NCBI GenBank assembly: GCA_041477005.1
Contig: JBGOUJ010000214.1
Span: 1-10,935, forward strand
Direction of reading: 5' to 3'
From: JBGOUJ01 sp041477005
GTDB lineage: Bacteria; Acidobacteriota; Terriglobia; Bryobacterales; JACQDG01
DNA: 10,935 bases
The notes under the pieces are model-generated. The model was not told the DNA's origin, made no database searches, and worked only from the letters and a program-made list of their open reading frames with translations. The position numbers were made by a program, and so were the translations under genes. Positions 1 through 6,437 of this stretch are shown here, piece by piece (within the stretch, counting starts at the first letter, position 1; each line of letters begins with the position of its first letter).

Positions 1-222
1 CTCGCGCTAAGCAAAGATTCCGCGAGGGTCTGCAGCTTTGGATGGACACCGGCCACGGGCGCCGGCGTCTTTGAGACCTTGCAGCCCGATTTACAGAATC
101 GCGCCGGCGACTAGCTATTAGACCGAAGTTCCTGACGCTTCCAAGGGTTAAACCTCGCTACCAGAGACAGTTGGCTGGGTTTTGAGCTTCCATATGTAGC
201 CACTAAATAGTGCATTTTGTTC
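1..222. other. Left edge, no confident gene
   Basis: I see no gene here that I can name. Plus frame 1 is open from the window edge to a TAG at 112-114 and could be the last 37 codons of a gene that starts outside the window, but the peptide matches nothing I recognise. From 115 to 222 all frames are broken, and the sequence becomes AT-richer towards the transposase fragment. A small inverted repeat, cacta-aa-tagtg, lies at 201-212. The left end of the first insertion sequence should fall somewhere between about 115 and 250, but its partner end is missing, so it cannot be placed. Confidence 0.3.
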
Positions 223-251
223 TTGCTTTTACTCGTAACCCGCCTTATAAT
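223..251 (+). promoter_or_regulatory. Sigma70-like promoter of the first transposase fragment
   Basis: A -35-like TTGCTT (223-228) and a perfect -10 TATAAT (246-251) are separated by 17 bases. Transcription would start at about 257-259, right on the ATG at 257, so a message from this promoter would be leaderless or nearly so. The motifs are visible; activity is inferred. Confidence 0.5.
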
Positions 252-256
252 TGGGT

Positions 257-886
257 ATGCCATCTAGATCTGGTCGAGTCCATGTGGCCACAACAACTCG
301 CCACTATAAGGGCCAGATCTACCAGTCCCACCTGCTCCGCCGCACCTTCCGCCGCGGCTCCCAGGTCAAGCACGAAACCCTCGGCAATATCTCTCACCTG
401 CCCGCCGACCTCATCGATCTCATCCGTCGCTCCCTGGCCGGTGAAAAGTTCCTCCCTGCCTCCAGTGCCTTCCTGGTCGAGCGCAATCTTCCTCACGGCC
501 ACGTCCAGGCCGTACTGGGCACCATGCGCCGCCTCGGCCTGGACTCCTTGCTGGCCTCCAAACCCTGCCGCCAGCGGGATCTGGTGATGGCCATGATCGC
601 CGAGCGTCTGCTGCATCCCTGCTCGAAACTGGCCACTACGCGGCTCTGGCACACCACCACCCTGGCCGAGGAACTGCATGTGGCCGATGCCACCGCGGAC
701 GATTTGTACCAGGCCCTGGACTGGCTGCTGGCCCAGCAGGCACGCCTGGAGAAGAAACTCGCCGCGCGCCATCTGGAAGCAGGCTCGCTGGTCCTCTATG
801 ACGTGAGCAGCAGTTACTACGAAGGGCACACCTGCCCGCTAGCGGGACTTTACTGCGAAAGAACAGGGCGGGCGCGTAACGGTTAG
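257..886 (+). pseudogene. IS1634-family transposase, N-terminal fragment
   Basis: This is the first third of a DDE transposase of the IS4 superfamily, IS1634 type (full proteins are roughly 550-600 residues). Recognisable blocks are HVATTTRHYKG near the N-terminus, LGNISHLP, LPHGHVQAVLGTMRRLGL, the ALDWLLAQQ block, and the first catalytic Asp in LVLYDVSSSYYEG. Family similarity ends exactly at CPLA (codons at 833-844). The following residues GLYCERTGRARNG, up to the TAG at 884-886, come from the end of the next insertion sequence. The second Asp and the Glu are absent, so it cannot be active. I take ATG 257; TTG 251 is also in frame but overlaps the -10 box. The break point coincides with the left end of the element at 839-2832. 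Confidence 0.85.
839..859 (+). repeat. Left terminal inverted repeat of the IS
   Basis: It is a perfect 21-base match to the reverse complement of 2812-2832. Just at the border, 835-846 forms the 12-bp palindrome cccgctagcggg, partly from the interrupted transposase gene and partly from the element. Confidence 0.85.
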
Positions 887-918
887 ATTCCTGATGGGGT
901 TAGGAGCAACCCTGTGTC

Positions 919-935
919 TTACCCACGGTGGGTAA
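919..935. other. Perfect dyad over the transposase stop codon
   Basis: ttacccac-g-gtgggtaa is a 17-base perfect dyad that includes the last codons and the TAA of the minus-strand transposase. It could form a hairpin in the message, but no T tract follows, so I do not call it an intrinsic terminator. Confidence 0.4.
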
Positions 936-2640
936 TCAGCAGTTGATCCAGGCCGAGGGCGCGAGCCAGGGCCTGCTGTGGCAGGCTCTGTTTGGAGAGC
1001 ACTGCGGCCACGCGGTTGGGACCCTTAGTACCCTGGGGCGGATAGAGCAGAAGGAACTGCTGGATCTGCCGCAACTCCTCCAATAACTGCTCGACGGAGA
1101 TTCCCGCCCAGGCGGCTTGAGCCTGCTTGTGGACATACTGCAGCAGCGAGATTCCCAGCATGCAGTAAAACGCATGGATGCGAATCTTGGAGTCGGTCCA
1201 GTGGTACATGGGACCCCAGCCGAGCCAGTCTCCGTCTTTGAGGCCGCGAAACACTTGTTCAATCTGTTGCTGGCCAGAGTATCCGGCCACCACCTGCTCG
1301 GCGGTCCAATCCAGGCGGTTGGTGAGCAGCACGGTTCGACCGAGGCGATGGGTGAGCAGTCGTTGCCAGGCGGCGGTATCGAAATCAAACTGCAGACGCC
1401 AGTGACCCTGGCGGTGCTCGAGTTGATAGCGAACCAACTCCGCCAGGAACTGCCCGCCGAGCCAGCGCTGCAGCTTGTGGCGGATCTGGGCCTCCTTCCA
1501 GCGCGCCTGGGGCTTGCCCAGTTCCCTCGAAAACCGCCGCAGAGACTGCAGCAGCTTGCTCAGGCTGGTGGTCAAGCTGTGCAGTTGCTCGCCAGCGAAG
1601 GAGGCGGAATACTTGAGCACACACCAGTATTGCTGGCCATGCACGAGCAGCCTTTCGGCTGCCACGCGAACTCCCGGCTGGTCACTGCTGGCGGGCGCCA
1701 GTTGTTCCACCGCACGCTCCCGGAACTCGGCCGGGGCCTGATTCCAGGGCAGGGCGGAGATCCAGCCCACACCGGCCTGCTCCAACTCCACCGTGTTGGC
1801 CAAAGCAGCCGAGCCTTTGTCGAACACCAGCGTGACCGTATCGCGCCCGATCCCACTGCGATCCAACATACGGGTGACACGGGCCAGCGCGGCGGAAAAC
1901 TCCTCGGCATCGGCCACATCCCCGCGGTAGACGTGATGACACAAGCCCAGCCCGTTCTCCCCGTCCAGCACGTAGCTCAAACCCACCTGGCGGAGATTAT
2001 GACGACCCTGCTTGTTGTGACCGCGCTGCGCCAGCGCATTGCGCGTGTTGGTGCTGGCGATCCAGGTGTGGAAGTTCGTGGTGTCATAGGCCAGCAGGCG
2101 CCGGCCCACCAGTTGCCTTTGCTTCCACAACTCCAGCAGCCGTAACTGCGCCTGCTCCAGGGGATCCTCCTCGACCGCAGCAGGCTCGGCCGGCGCCGGC
2201 AGAATCCGCTCAAAGCAGTCCCAGAAAGCCTGGGAGGAGAATCGCTCCGGCGGCAAGCCCCACAGGGAGTGCAACACGGTGCGTTGATACCACTCCGCCA
2301 CTTGGGTTTTGGGGCCCGGCTGGCAGATGCGGTGAATGGCAGCCAGCAACAAGTAATGGGCGGCCGAAGGTCCGGATCGAGGGGGCGGCCACAACGACTC
2401 CAGCAGGGCGAAGACGCCCGTTTGCCGCGCGGCCAGCCAGAGAGCGCCGGGGAGTCCGAAGTCCCGCGTGCTGGCCGACAGCGGGACCGGAGCGGTGCGG
2501 TCCTTCACCAGGGCGGCGACTTTTTCTGCGGTGCCTAGGTAGGCTTGGTGAACAATGCGGGGTTGGCCGTCGACGCGGGCGCTTTCCACGACATAGTAGT
2601 AGAGTTGGTTGCCTTTTTTCTTGGCGACGAGAGAGGCCAT
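919..2640 (-). CDS. IS1634-family DDE transposase
   Basis: This 573-residue transposase of the IS4/IS1634 group would catalyse cut-and-paste movement of the surrounding element. The N-terminus MASLVAKKKGNQLYYYVVES, followed by RVDGQPRIVHQAYLG, is the usual family start. The catalytic residues read as D186 (LLAYDTTNF), D274 (TLVFDKGS) and E461 in the Y-x3-Q-x2-E-x6-K signature (YSGQQQIEQVFRGLK, Y454 to K468; in the canonical motif the Q is R). Length and all blocks are consistent with a complete protein. An in-frame ATG exists 42 bases upstream at 2682, but that codon lies in the -35 box of the gene's own promoter (2655-2682), so ATG 2640 is preferred. No Shine-Dalgarno is visible and the predicted leader is only about 8-10 nt. 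The gene is disrupted nowhere in the window and sits between matching inverted repeats. Confidence 0.92.
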   Translation of the reverse strand: MASLVAKKKGNQLYYYVVESARVDGQPRIVHQAYLGTAEKVAALVKDRTAPVPLSASTRDFGLPGALWLAARQTGVFALLESLWPPPRSGPSAAHYLLLAAIHRICQPGPKTQVAEWYQRTVLHSLWGLPPERFSSQAFWDCFERILPAPAEPAAVEEDPLEQAQLRLLELWKQRQLVGRRLLAYDTTNFHTWIASTNTRNALAQRGHNKQGRHNLRQVGLSYVLDGENGLGLCHHVYRGDVADAEEFSAALARVTRMLDRSGIGRDTVTLVFDKGSAALANTVELEQAGVGWISALPWNQAPAEFRERAVEQLAPASSDQPGVRVAAERLLVHGQQYWCVLKYSASFAGEQLHSLTTSLSKLLQSLRRFSRELGKPQARWKEAQIRHKLQRWLGGQFLAELVRYQLEHRQGHWRLQFDFDTAAWQRLLTHRLGRTVLLTNRLDWTAEQVVAGYSGQQQIEQVFRGLKDGDWLGWGPMYHWTDSKIRIHAFYCMLGISLLQYVHKQAQAAWAGISVEQLLEELRQIQQFLLLYPPQGTKGPNRVAAVLSKQSLPQQALARALGLDQLLITHRG

Positions 2641-2641
2641 A

Positions 2642-2732
2642 ATAGGGTAATACAATTCTACACCGGCGGCCCCTGGAGTCAAGGAAAAACGGCAACATTC
2701 TCCTATAAAAATGTTCTATATAGGGTAATACA
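2642..2732. repeat. Pair of 13-bp direct repeats near the IS promoter
   Basis: The sequence atagggtaataca occurs at 2642-2654 and again at 2720-2732, 78 bases apart. The inner copy covers the predicted leader and start site, and the outer copy lies upstream of the -35 box. The arrangement resembles a two-site operator or transposase-binding site, but this is inference. The outer copy also overlaps a small inverted repeat (cctata 2702-2707 / tatagg 2719-2724). Confidence 0.5.
2655..2682 (-). promoter_or_regulatory. Transposase promoter inside the IS
   Basis: Read on the minus strand, TTGACT (2682-2677), a 16-base spacer and TAGAAT (2660-2655) match the sigma70 consensus well. The expected start is near 2648, just upstream of the ATG at 2640. 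This placement decides between the two in-frame ATG codons. Confidence 0.6.
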
Positions 2733-2811
2733 GACATCGATGGCGAAGGGGCGTGACAACTCTCTTAGGAACAACGACTTAACCCCCGGCGCAAAGACCC
2801 GCTGGGAAGCC

Positions 2812-2832
2812 TTCGCAGTAAAGTCCCGCTAG
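2812..2832 (-). repeat. Right terminal inverted repeat of the IS
   Basis: This is the partner of 839-859, with 21 identical bases in inverted orientation. Similarity stops at both sides: inward the next bases (2811 versus 860) differ, and outward the flanks are unrelated. Confidence 0.85.
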
Positions 2833-3465
2833 GTTGTTTCTCCCAAGGCTCCTTCCAGAGGACGCTCTCTTCGGTGATCATGGCTACTCTACCGAACGGC
2901 ACGATTGGGTAGTTCTTGTGCTGGCCGTAGTGAGCGAGGAAAAGACCAGTAAAGAAGACGTCCGAGCCCTCGGCGATGTTCAGCTCGCCAAAAGATTCCT
3001 TCGTTGTGAGGAGGTCCTCTTGTACGGCTCTAAAATCGAAAACCCTTCGATCCGGGAGTGCTGGGATTACTGCTATATCCACGGTGGCGCCCGTCGGATG
3101 GGTGTAAACGCGCTTCTGTCCTTGGACCAAGAGATCAAGCGGCACAAATTCAGCATCGCCATGCAATTTGTTCAGCCGCAGCCAGACGGTGGAAGCCAGC
3201 TCCCGGTCTTGTCACGGAGGACGTGCCCGGCCGTGACGAGGTAGACGTTAATTAGGGCGGGATTGAGCTCGTTTTTGATGCTCACGAAAAATCCTGTCCC
3301 GTTGGGGACAGGGTTCCCCTCACGATCTTTCAAGACCTGACCGCTCTCGTCCGGCAAGAAGATGAAGGTGACGGCCTTCTTCACATCGCTGGGAACTGTA
3401 GTTGCAGGGCTGGTAAGGCCGAGAAAGAGGAACAGCGTCGCGAGAACGAAAGATTTCAGGAACAT
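2833..3465 (-). pseudogene. Secreted trypsin-like serine protease, frameshifted and 3'-truncated
   Basis: The reading starts at ATG 3465 with a signal peptide (MFLKSFVLATLFLFLGLTSP). A chymotrypsin-fold N-terminal half follows: GTGFFVSI, then YLVTAGHVL, which holds the probable catalytic His81. The frame then runs into TGA at 3174-3172. The sequence continues in another frame as TVWLRLNKLHGDAEFVPLDL and on to TGATVDIAVIPALPD, where VDIAVI is the probable catalytic Asp. A single missing base around 3190-3215 would join the two halves. Downstream, IVPFGRVAMITEESVLWKEPWEKQ normally precedes the GNSGSP serine motif, but the gene is cut off at 2833 by the insertion sequence end before reaching it. 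It therefore has two independent lesions. The frameshift could be a sequencing error; the truncation is certain within this assembly. No convincing Shine-Dalgarno or promoter remains, because the upstream DNA has been replaced by intron sequence. Confidence 0.72.
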
Positions 3466-3485
3466 GGCTTAAGGAAAACCAGTTT

Positions 3486-4042
<557 letters not shown>

Positions 4043-4047
4043 CGAAA

Positions 4048-4095
4048 CCCTTGCTTTCCGGGGCGAAGCCCTTGCTTTCCGGGCGAAGCCCTTGC
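4048..4095. repeat. Short tandem repeat next to the intron 3' end
   Basis: Two near-identical units (4048-4068, 21 bases; 4069-4088, 20 bases) starting cccttgctttccggg and ending cgaag are followed by a 7-base third start (4089-4095). On the minus strand each unit contains gggcttcgccc, a small hairpin. They lie immediately after the stop codon of the last gene of the minus-strand operon. They might slow or end transcription there, but no T tract follows. Confidence 0.7.
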
Positions 4096-4512
4096 CTATG
4101 GCTCGTAGGACATCAGCGCGGAAGCGGTGATGGCCAGGGCGATTCCCGTCCACTGGACGGCCGTCAGCCGCTCGGCCAGGAAGGTGATGGCGAGCAGCAG
4201 CGTCAGGCAGGGGTAGGTGGCGGTCAGCGGGACGGCGACCGAGGCCTTGGCGCCGCTCTTCATGCTGGCAAAAATGAACCACTCGCCGAGCCGGGCGGTG
4301 AAGCCGGCGGCCAGCCCGGCCAGGATGTAGAGTCCGGCGGCCTTGGAGAACTGCGCCCGGCTGTAGAACCATGGCAGAAGCAGCCAGGAGCCGAGCGTGC
4401 ACCAGATGATGGCGCCATCGGGAGAAATGCGGTTGACGGTCAGCTTCTGGGTCAGCCCCACAATCCCCCAGCACAGCAACGCGAGCAGGGAAAAGGCGAG
4501 CCAGGCTGGCAT
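4096..4512 (-). CDS. Half-size EamA/DMT family membrane protein (second of pair)
   Basis: The protein has 138 residues with about five hydrophobic helices: LAFSLLALLCWGIVGL, IIWCTLGSWLLLPWF, LYILAGLAAGFTA, the VPLTATYPCLTLLLAITFLAERL block and WTGIALAITASALMS. The end block (YPCLTLLLAITFLAERLTAVQWTG) is the EamA signature with its conserved Glu after the fourth helix. Ordinary DMT exporters carry two such domains in ten helices. A single five-helix domain fits the bacterial/archaeal transporter (BAT, TC 2.A.7.2) type, which would have to dimerise. It starts at ATG 4512, six bases after the stop of the preceding EamA gene, without a clear Shine-Dalgarno, so translational coupling is likely. 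The two products are related but clearly different, suggesting a heterodimer. The substrate cannot be told. It ends at TAG 4096, next to the tandem repeats. Confidence 0.85.
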   Translation of the reverse strand: MPAWLAFSLLALLCWGIVGLTQKLTVNRISPDGAIIWCTLGSWLLLPWFYSRAQFSKAAGLYILAGLAAGFTARLGEWFIFASMKSGAKASVAVPLTATYPCLTLLLAITFLAERLTAVQWTGIALAITASALMSYEP

Positions 4513-4518
4513 GGCGTC

Positions 4519-4995
4519 TCAGAGCGACAGCAGGAAGATCGCGAGCACGGCCAGGATGATGCCGGCGAGCTGGAATCGGTTCACGCGCTCCTTGATCACG
4601 ATGGCCGCGAGCGCGACCGAGACCAGCGGGTAGAGCGCGGTGGCCGGGGCGATGATGGCGGCTTGGCCGTGCTGCAAGGCGGCGAAATACGAGACATTGC
4701 CTACTGACGCGATAATGCCGGTGAGCAGTGCGCAGGCTACGCCCGCTTTGTCCGTTTCGATTTTCCTGCGGGATCTGGACAAGGCCCAGGCGACCAGCGG
4801 GATGGTGCCGAACAGGAACAGCACCTGCATCGCCGCGGGCGAGAGCCGGTTGGAGCCAACTTTCGAGAGGAAGCCGAAGAGACCCCAGGAGAGAAAGGCC
4901 AACTGGGCGAAGCGCAGCCACTTCGCGCCGAGCTTCAGCCGGAGCGAGGTTCGAGGCGTGGCCGTTTCGTCTTCCGCGCCGGCGCCGGTCTTCAG
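4519..4995 (-). CDS. Half-size EamA/DMT family membrane protein (first of pair), CTG start
   Basis: From the proposed start the protein has 158 residues: a polar N-terminal tail of about 28, then five predicted membrane helices (about 29-46, 55-72, 84-101, 109-131 and 141-157). It includes the EamA signature ALYPLVSVALAAIVIKERVNRFQLAG, with the conserved Glu of KER. The frame contains no ATG, GTG or TTG between the end of the DUF1501 gene and the first helix. CTG at 4995-4993 overlaps the DUF1501 stop TGA as CTGA, and an AAAGGAG (5010-5004) sits 8 bases upstream, the ideal distance. I therefore place the start on CTG, a rare initiator. It probably pairs with the protein encoded immediately downstream to form a complete transporter. 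Its place in the operon suggests export or import of a compound linked to the PSD1/DUF1501 proteins, but no substrate is indicated. Confidence 0.8.
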   Translation of the reverse strand: MKTGAGAEDETATPRTSLRLKLGAKWLRFAQLAFLSWGLFGFLSKVGSNRLSPAAMQVLFLFGTIPLVAWALSRSRRKIETDKAGVACALLTGIIASVGNVSYFAALQHGQAAIIAPATALYPLVSVALAAIVIKERVNRFQLAGIILAVLAIFLLSL

Positions 4996-6428
4996 GCCAG
5001 AATCTCCTTTATGATGCGCGCTTCGAAAACGGAGGTGAGCTTCTCCGGCAGGCCGTTCTGATCGTAGGTCAGCTTCTGGTAATCGAGACCGAGCAGGTGC
5101 AGGATGGTGGCGTGCCAGTCGGTGACGCTCACCGGGTTCTCGACGGCCTGGTGTCCTATCTCGTCGGTGGCGCCGTAAACCGTTCCGGGTTTGACGCCCG
5201 CGCCGGCCAGCCACACGCTGAAGCCCTTGGGGTTGTGGTCGCGGCCCACGTCCTTGTTGCCTGCAAGCTGGGCGATCGGAATGCGGCCGAACTCGCCGCC
5301 CCAGGCGAGCAGCGTGCTCGAGAACAGGCCGCGCTGCTTCAGGTCCTTGATGAGACCGCCGATGGGCTGGTCGGTGCGGCCACAAACCTCGCGCAGGCCC
5401 TTTTCGAGGAAGCTGTGGTGGTCCCAGACCGACGCGTTCACGTAGAGCTGGATGTAGCGGACGCCGCGCTCGATCAGACGCCGGGCCATCAGGCAGCGGC
5501 GCCCGTAGGAATCGGTCGGCTCTTTGCCGATACCGTACATCTCCAGGGTCTGCTTGCTTTCCTTCGAGATGTCGAGCGCGTCGCTGGCGGTCAGTTGCAG
5601 CCGCGCGGCGAGCTCGTAGCTCGAGATGCGGGCATCGAGCTGCAGCTCGCCGGGATGCTTCTGCTTGTGGATCTGGTCGAGACGCGAGACCAGGTCCCGC
5701 TCGAGCCTGGTCACGAGCGGCGGCTCATCGGTTTCCGGCCGCAGATTCAGAATGGGCGAGCCGACCGAGCGCAGGCGCGTGCCCTGGTAGACGGGCGGGA
5801 GGAAACCCGCGGTCCAGCCCCCGGTTCCGTTGTTGGGGAGACCGAGCGGATCGTCGAGCACCACGTAAGCGGGAAGATTCTGGTTCTCGCTGCCCAACCC
5901 GTAGATGGCCCAGGCGCCCATCGACGGGCGGCCGGGAATCATGCGGCCGGTATGGATCATAAACAGGGCCGGCTCGTGGTTGTTGTGCGTCGTGTACATC
6001 GAGCGAATCAGGGCGACGTCATCGACGTGCTGGGCGAAATGCGGCAGCACCTCGGAAACCCACATGCCGGACTTGCCGTACTGGGCGAATTTGAACGGGC
6101 TGCGCAGCAGGCCGCCGGCTTCTTCGGGGCCGGTCAAATCCTCGGCGACCTTGTCGAAGTAGGGCTCGCCGTGGCGCTTATCGAGCAGCGGCTTGGGGTC
6201 GAACAGGTCGACCTGGCTGGGGCCGCCGTTCATGAAGAACTGGATGGCGGCCTTAGCTTTGGGCTCGAAATGCGGCGGCTTTGGCTTGGTGTCGTAGACG
6301 CGGCGGGCGCTCGCGATCTCCGTTCCGAACAGGTCTTTGCTCAGCAGCGTGGCGAGCGCGGCGCCATGCAGGCCGTCGGCGACACGGTCGAAGAAGTGGC
6401 GGCGAGTAATCCCCTTGGCGGCAGACAT
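4992..6428 (-). CDS. DUF1501 family protein, Tat-exported
   Basis: The protein has 478 residues, a normal length for DUF1501 (PF07394), a family in the alkaline phosphatase/sulfatase fold group whose biochemical role is mostly unknown. The N-terminus carries a twin-arginine motif T-R-R-H-F-F (residues 8-13) followed by a moderately hydrophobic stretch (GLHGAALATLL), so export in folded form is likely. Family blocks are FFMNGGPSQVDLFDPK (64-79), SMYTTHNNHEPALFMIHTG, RPSMGAWAIYGLG, WGGEFGR (376-382), GRDHNPKGFSVWLAGAGVK (395-413) and VTDWHATILHLLGLD. The conserved His and Asp residues in HNNHE, RDHN and TDWH are probable metal-site candidates by analogy with the fold group. The start ATG 6428 has GAGG seven bases upstream, inside the end of the PSD1 gene, with nine bases between the genes. 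The pairing with a PSD1 protein is the usual arrangement for this family. Confidence 0.92.
   Translation of the reverse strand: MSAAKGITRRHFFDRVADGLHGAALATLLSKDLFGTEIASARRVYDTKPKPPHFEPKAKAAIQFFMNGGPSQVDLFDPKPLLDKRHGEPYFDKVAEDLTGPEEAGGLLRSPFKFAQYGKSGMWVSEVLPHFAQHVDDVALIRSMYTTHNNHEPALFMIHTGRMIPGRPSMGAWAIYGLGSENQNLPAYVVLDDPLGLPNNGTGGWTAGFLPPVYQGTRLRSVGSPILNLRPETDEPPLVTRLERDLVSRLDQIHKQKHPGELQLDARISSYELAARLQLTASDALDISKESKQTLEMYGIGKEPTDSYGRRCLMARRLIERGVRYIQLYVNASVWDHHSFLEKGLREVCGRTDQPIGGLIKDLKQRGLFSSTLLAWGGEFGRIPIAQLAGNKDVGRDHNPKGFSVWLAGAGVKPGTVYGATDEIGHQAVENPVSVTDWHATILHLLGLDYQKLTYDQNGLPEKLTSVFEARIIKEILA
5004..5010 (-). promoter_or_regulatory. Shine-Dalgarno that decides the CTG start
   Basis: AAAGGAG on the minus strand lies inside the last codons of the DUF1501 gene, 8 bases before CTG 4995. 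It is the strongest ribosome-binding site in the operon and has no other plausible start codon in the matching frame. Confidence 0.65.
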
Positions 6429-6437
6429 AAGTGCGCC

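Larger units (their letters stand above)
839..2832 (-). mobile_element. Complete IS1634-type insertion sequence
   Basis: The element is about 2.0 kb and carries one transposase gene on the minus strand. Its ends are perfect inverted repeats: 839-859 is the reverse complement of 2812-2832 (21 bases, starting ctagcgggactttactgcga). The outermost four bases, CTAG, are palindromic, so they could instead be a 4-bp target duplication, leaving 17-bp repeats. No longer duplication exists. The left flank is a transposase fragment of a different subgroup and the right flank is a protease gene, so the two flanks were not originally one continuous gene. This points to a deletion or recombination next to the element after insertion. 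The element itself looks potentially active. Confidence 0.85.

Noticed and set aside
1..114. C-terminal end of a plus-strand gene
   Set aside because: It is only 37 open codons from the window edge with no recognisable motif. I kept it as a remark, not as a called gene.
1117..2145. Plus-strand open frame of 342 codons inside the insertion sequence
   Set aside because: It is antisense to the transposase with its DDE residues; the product looks like reversed coding sequence.
2834..3244. Plus-strand open frame opposite the protease remnant
   Set aside because: The minus strand gives signal peptide, TAGHVL and DIAVI blocks in order; the plus frame gives nothing recognisable.
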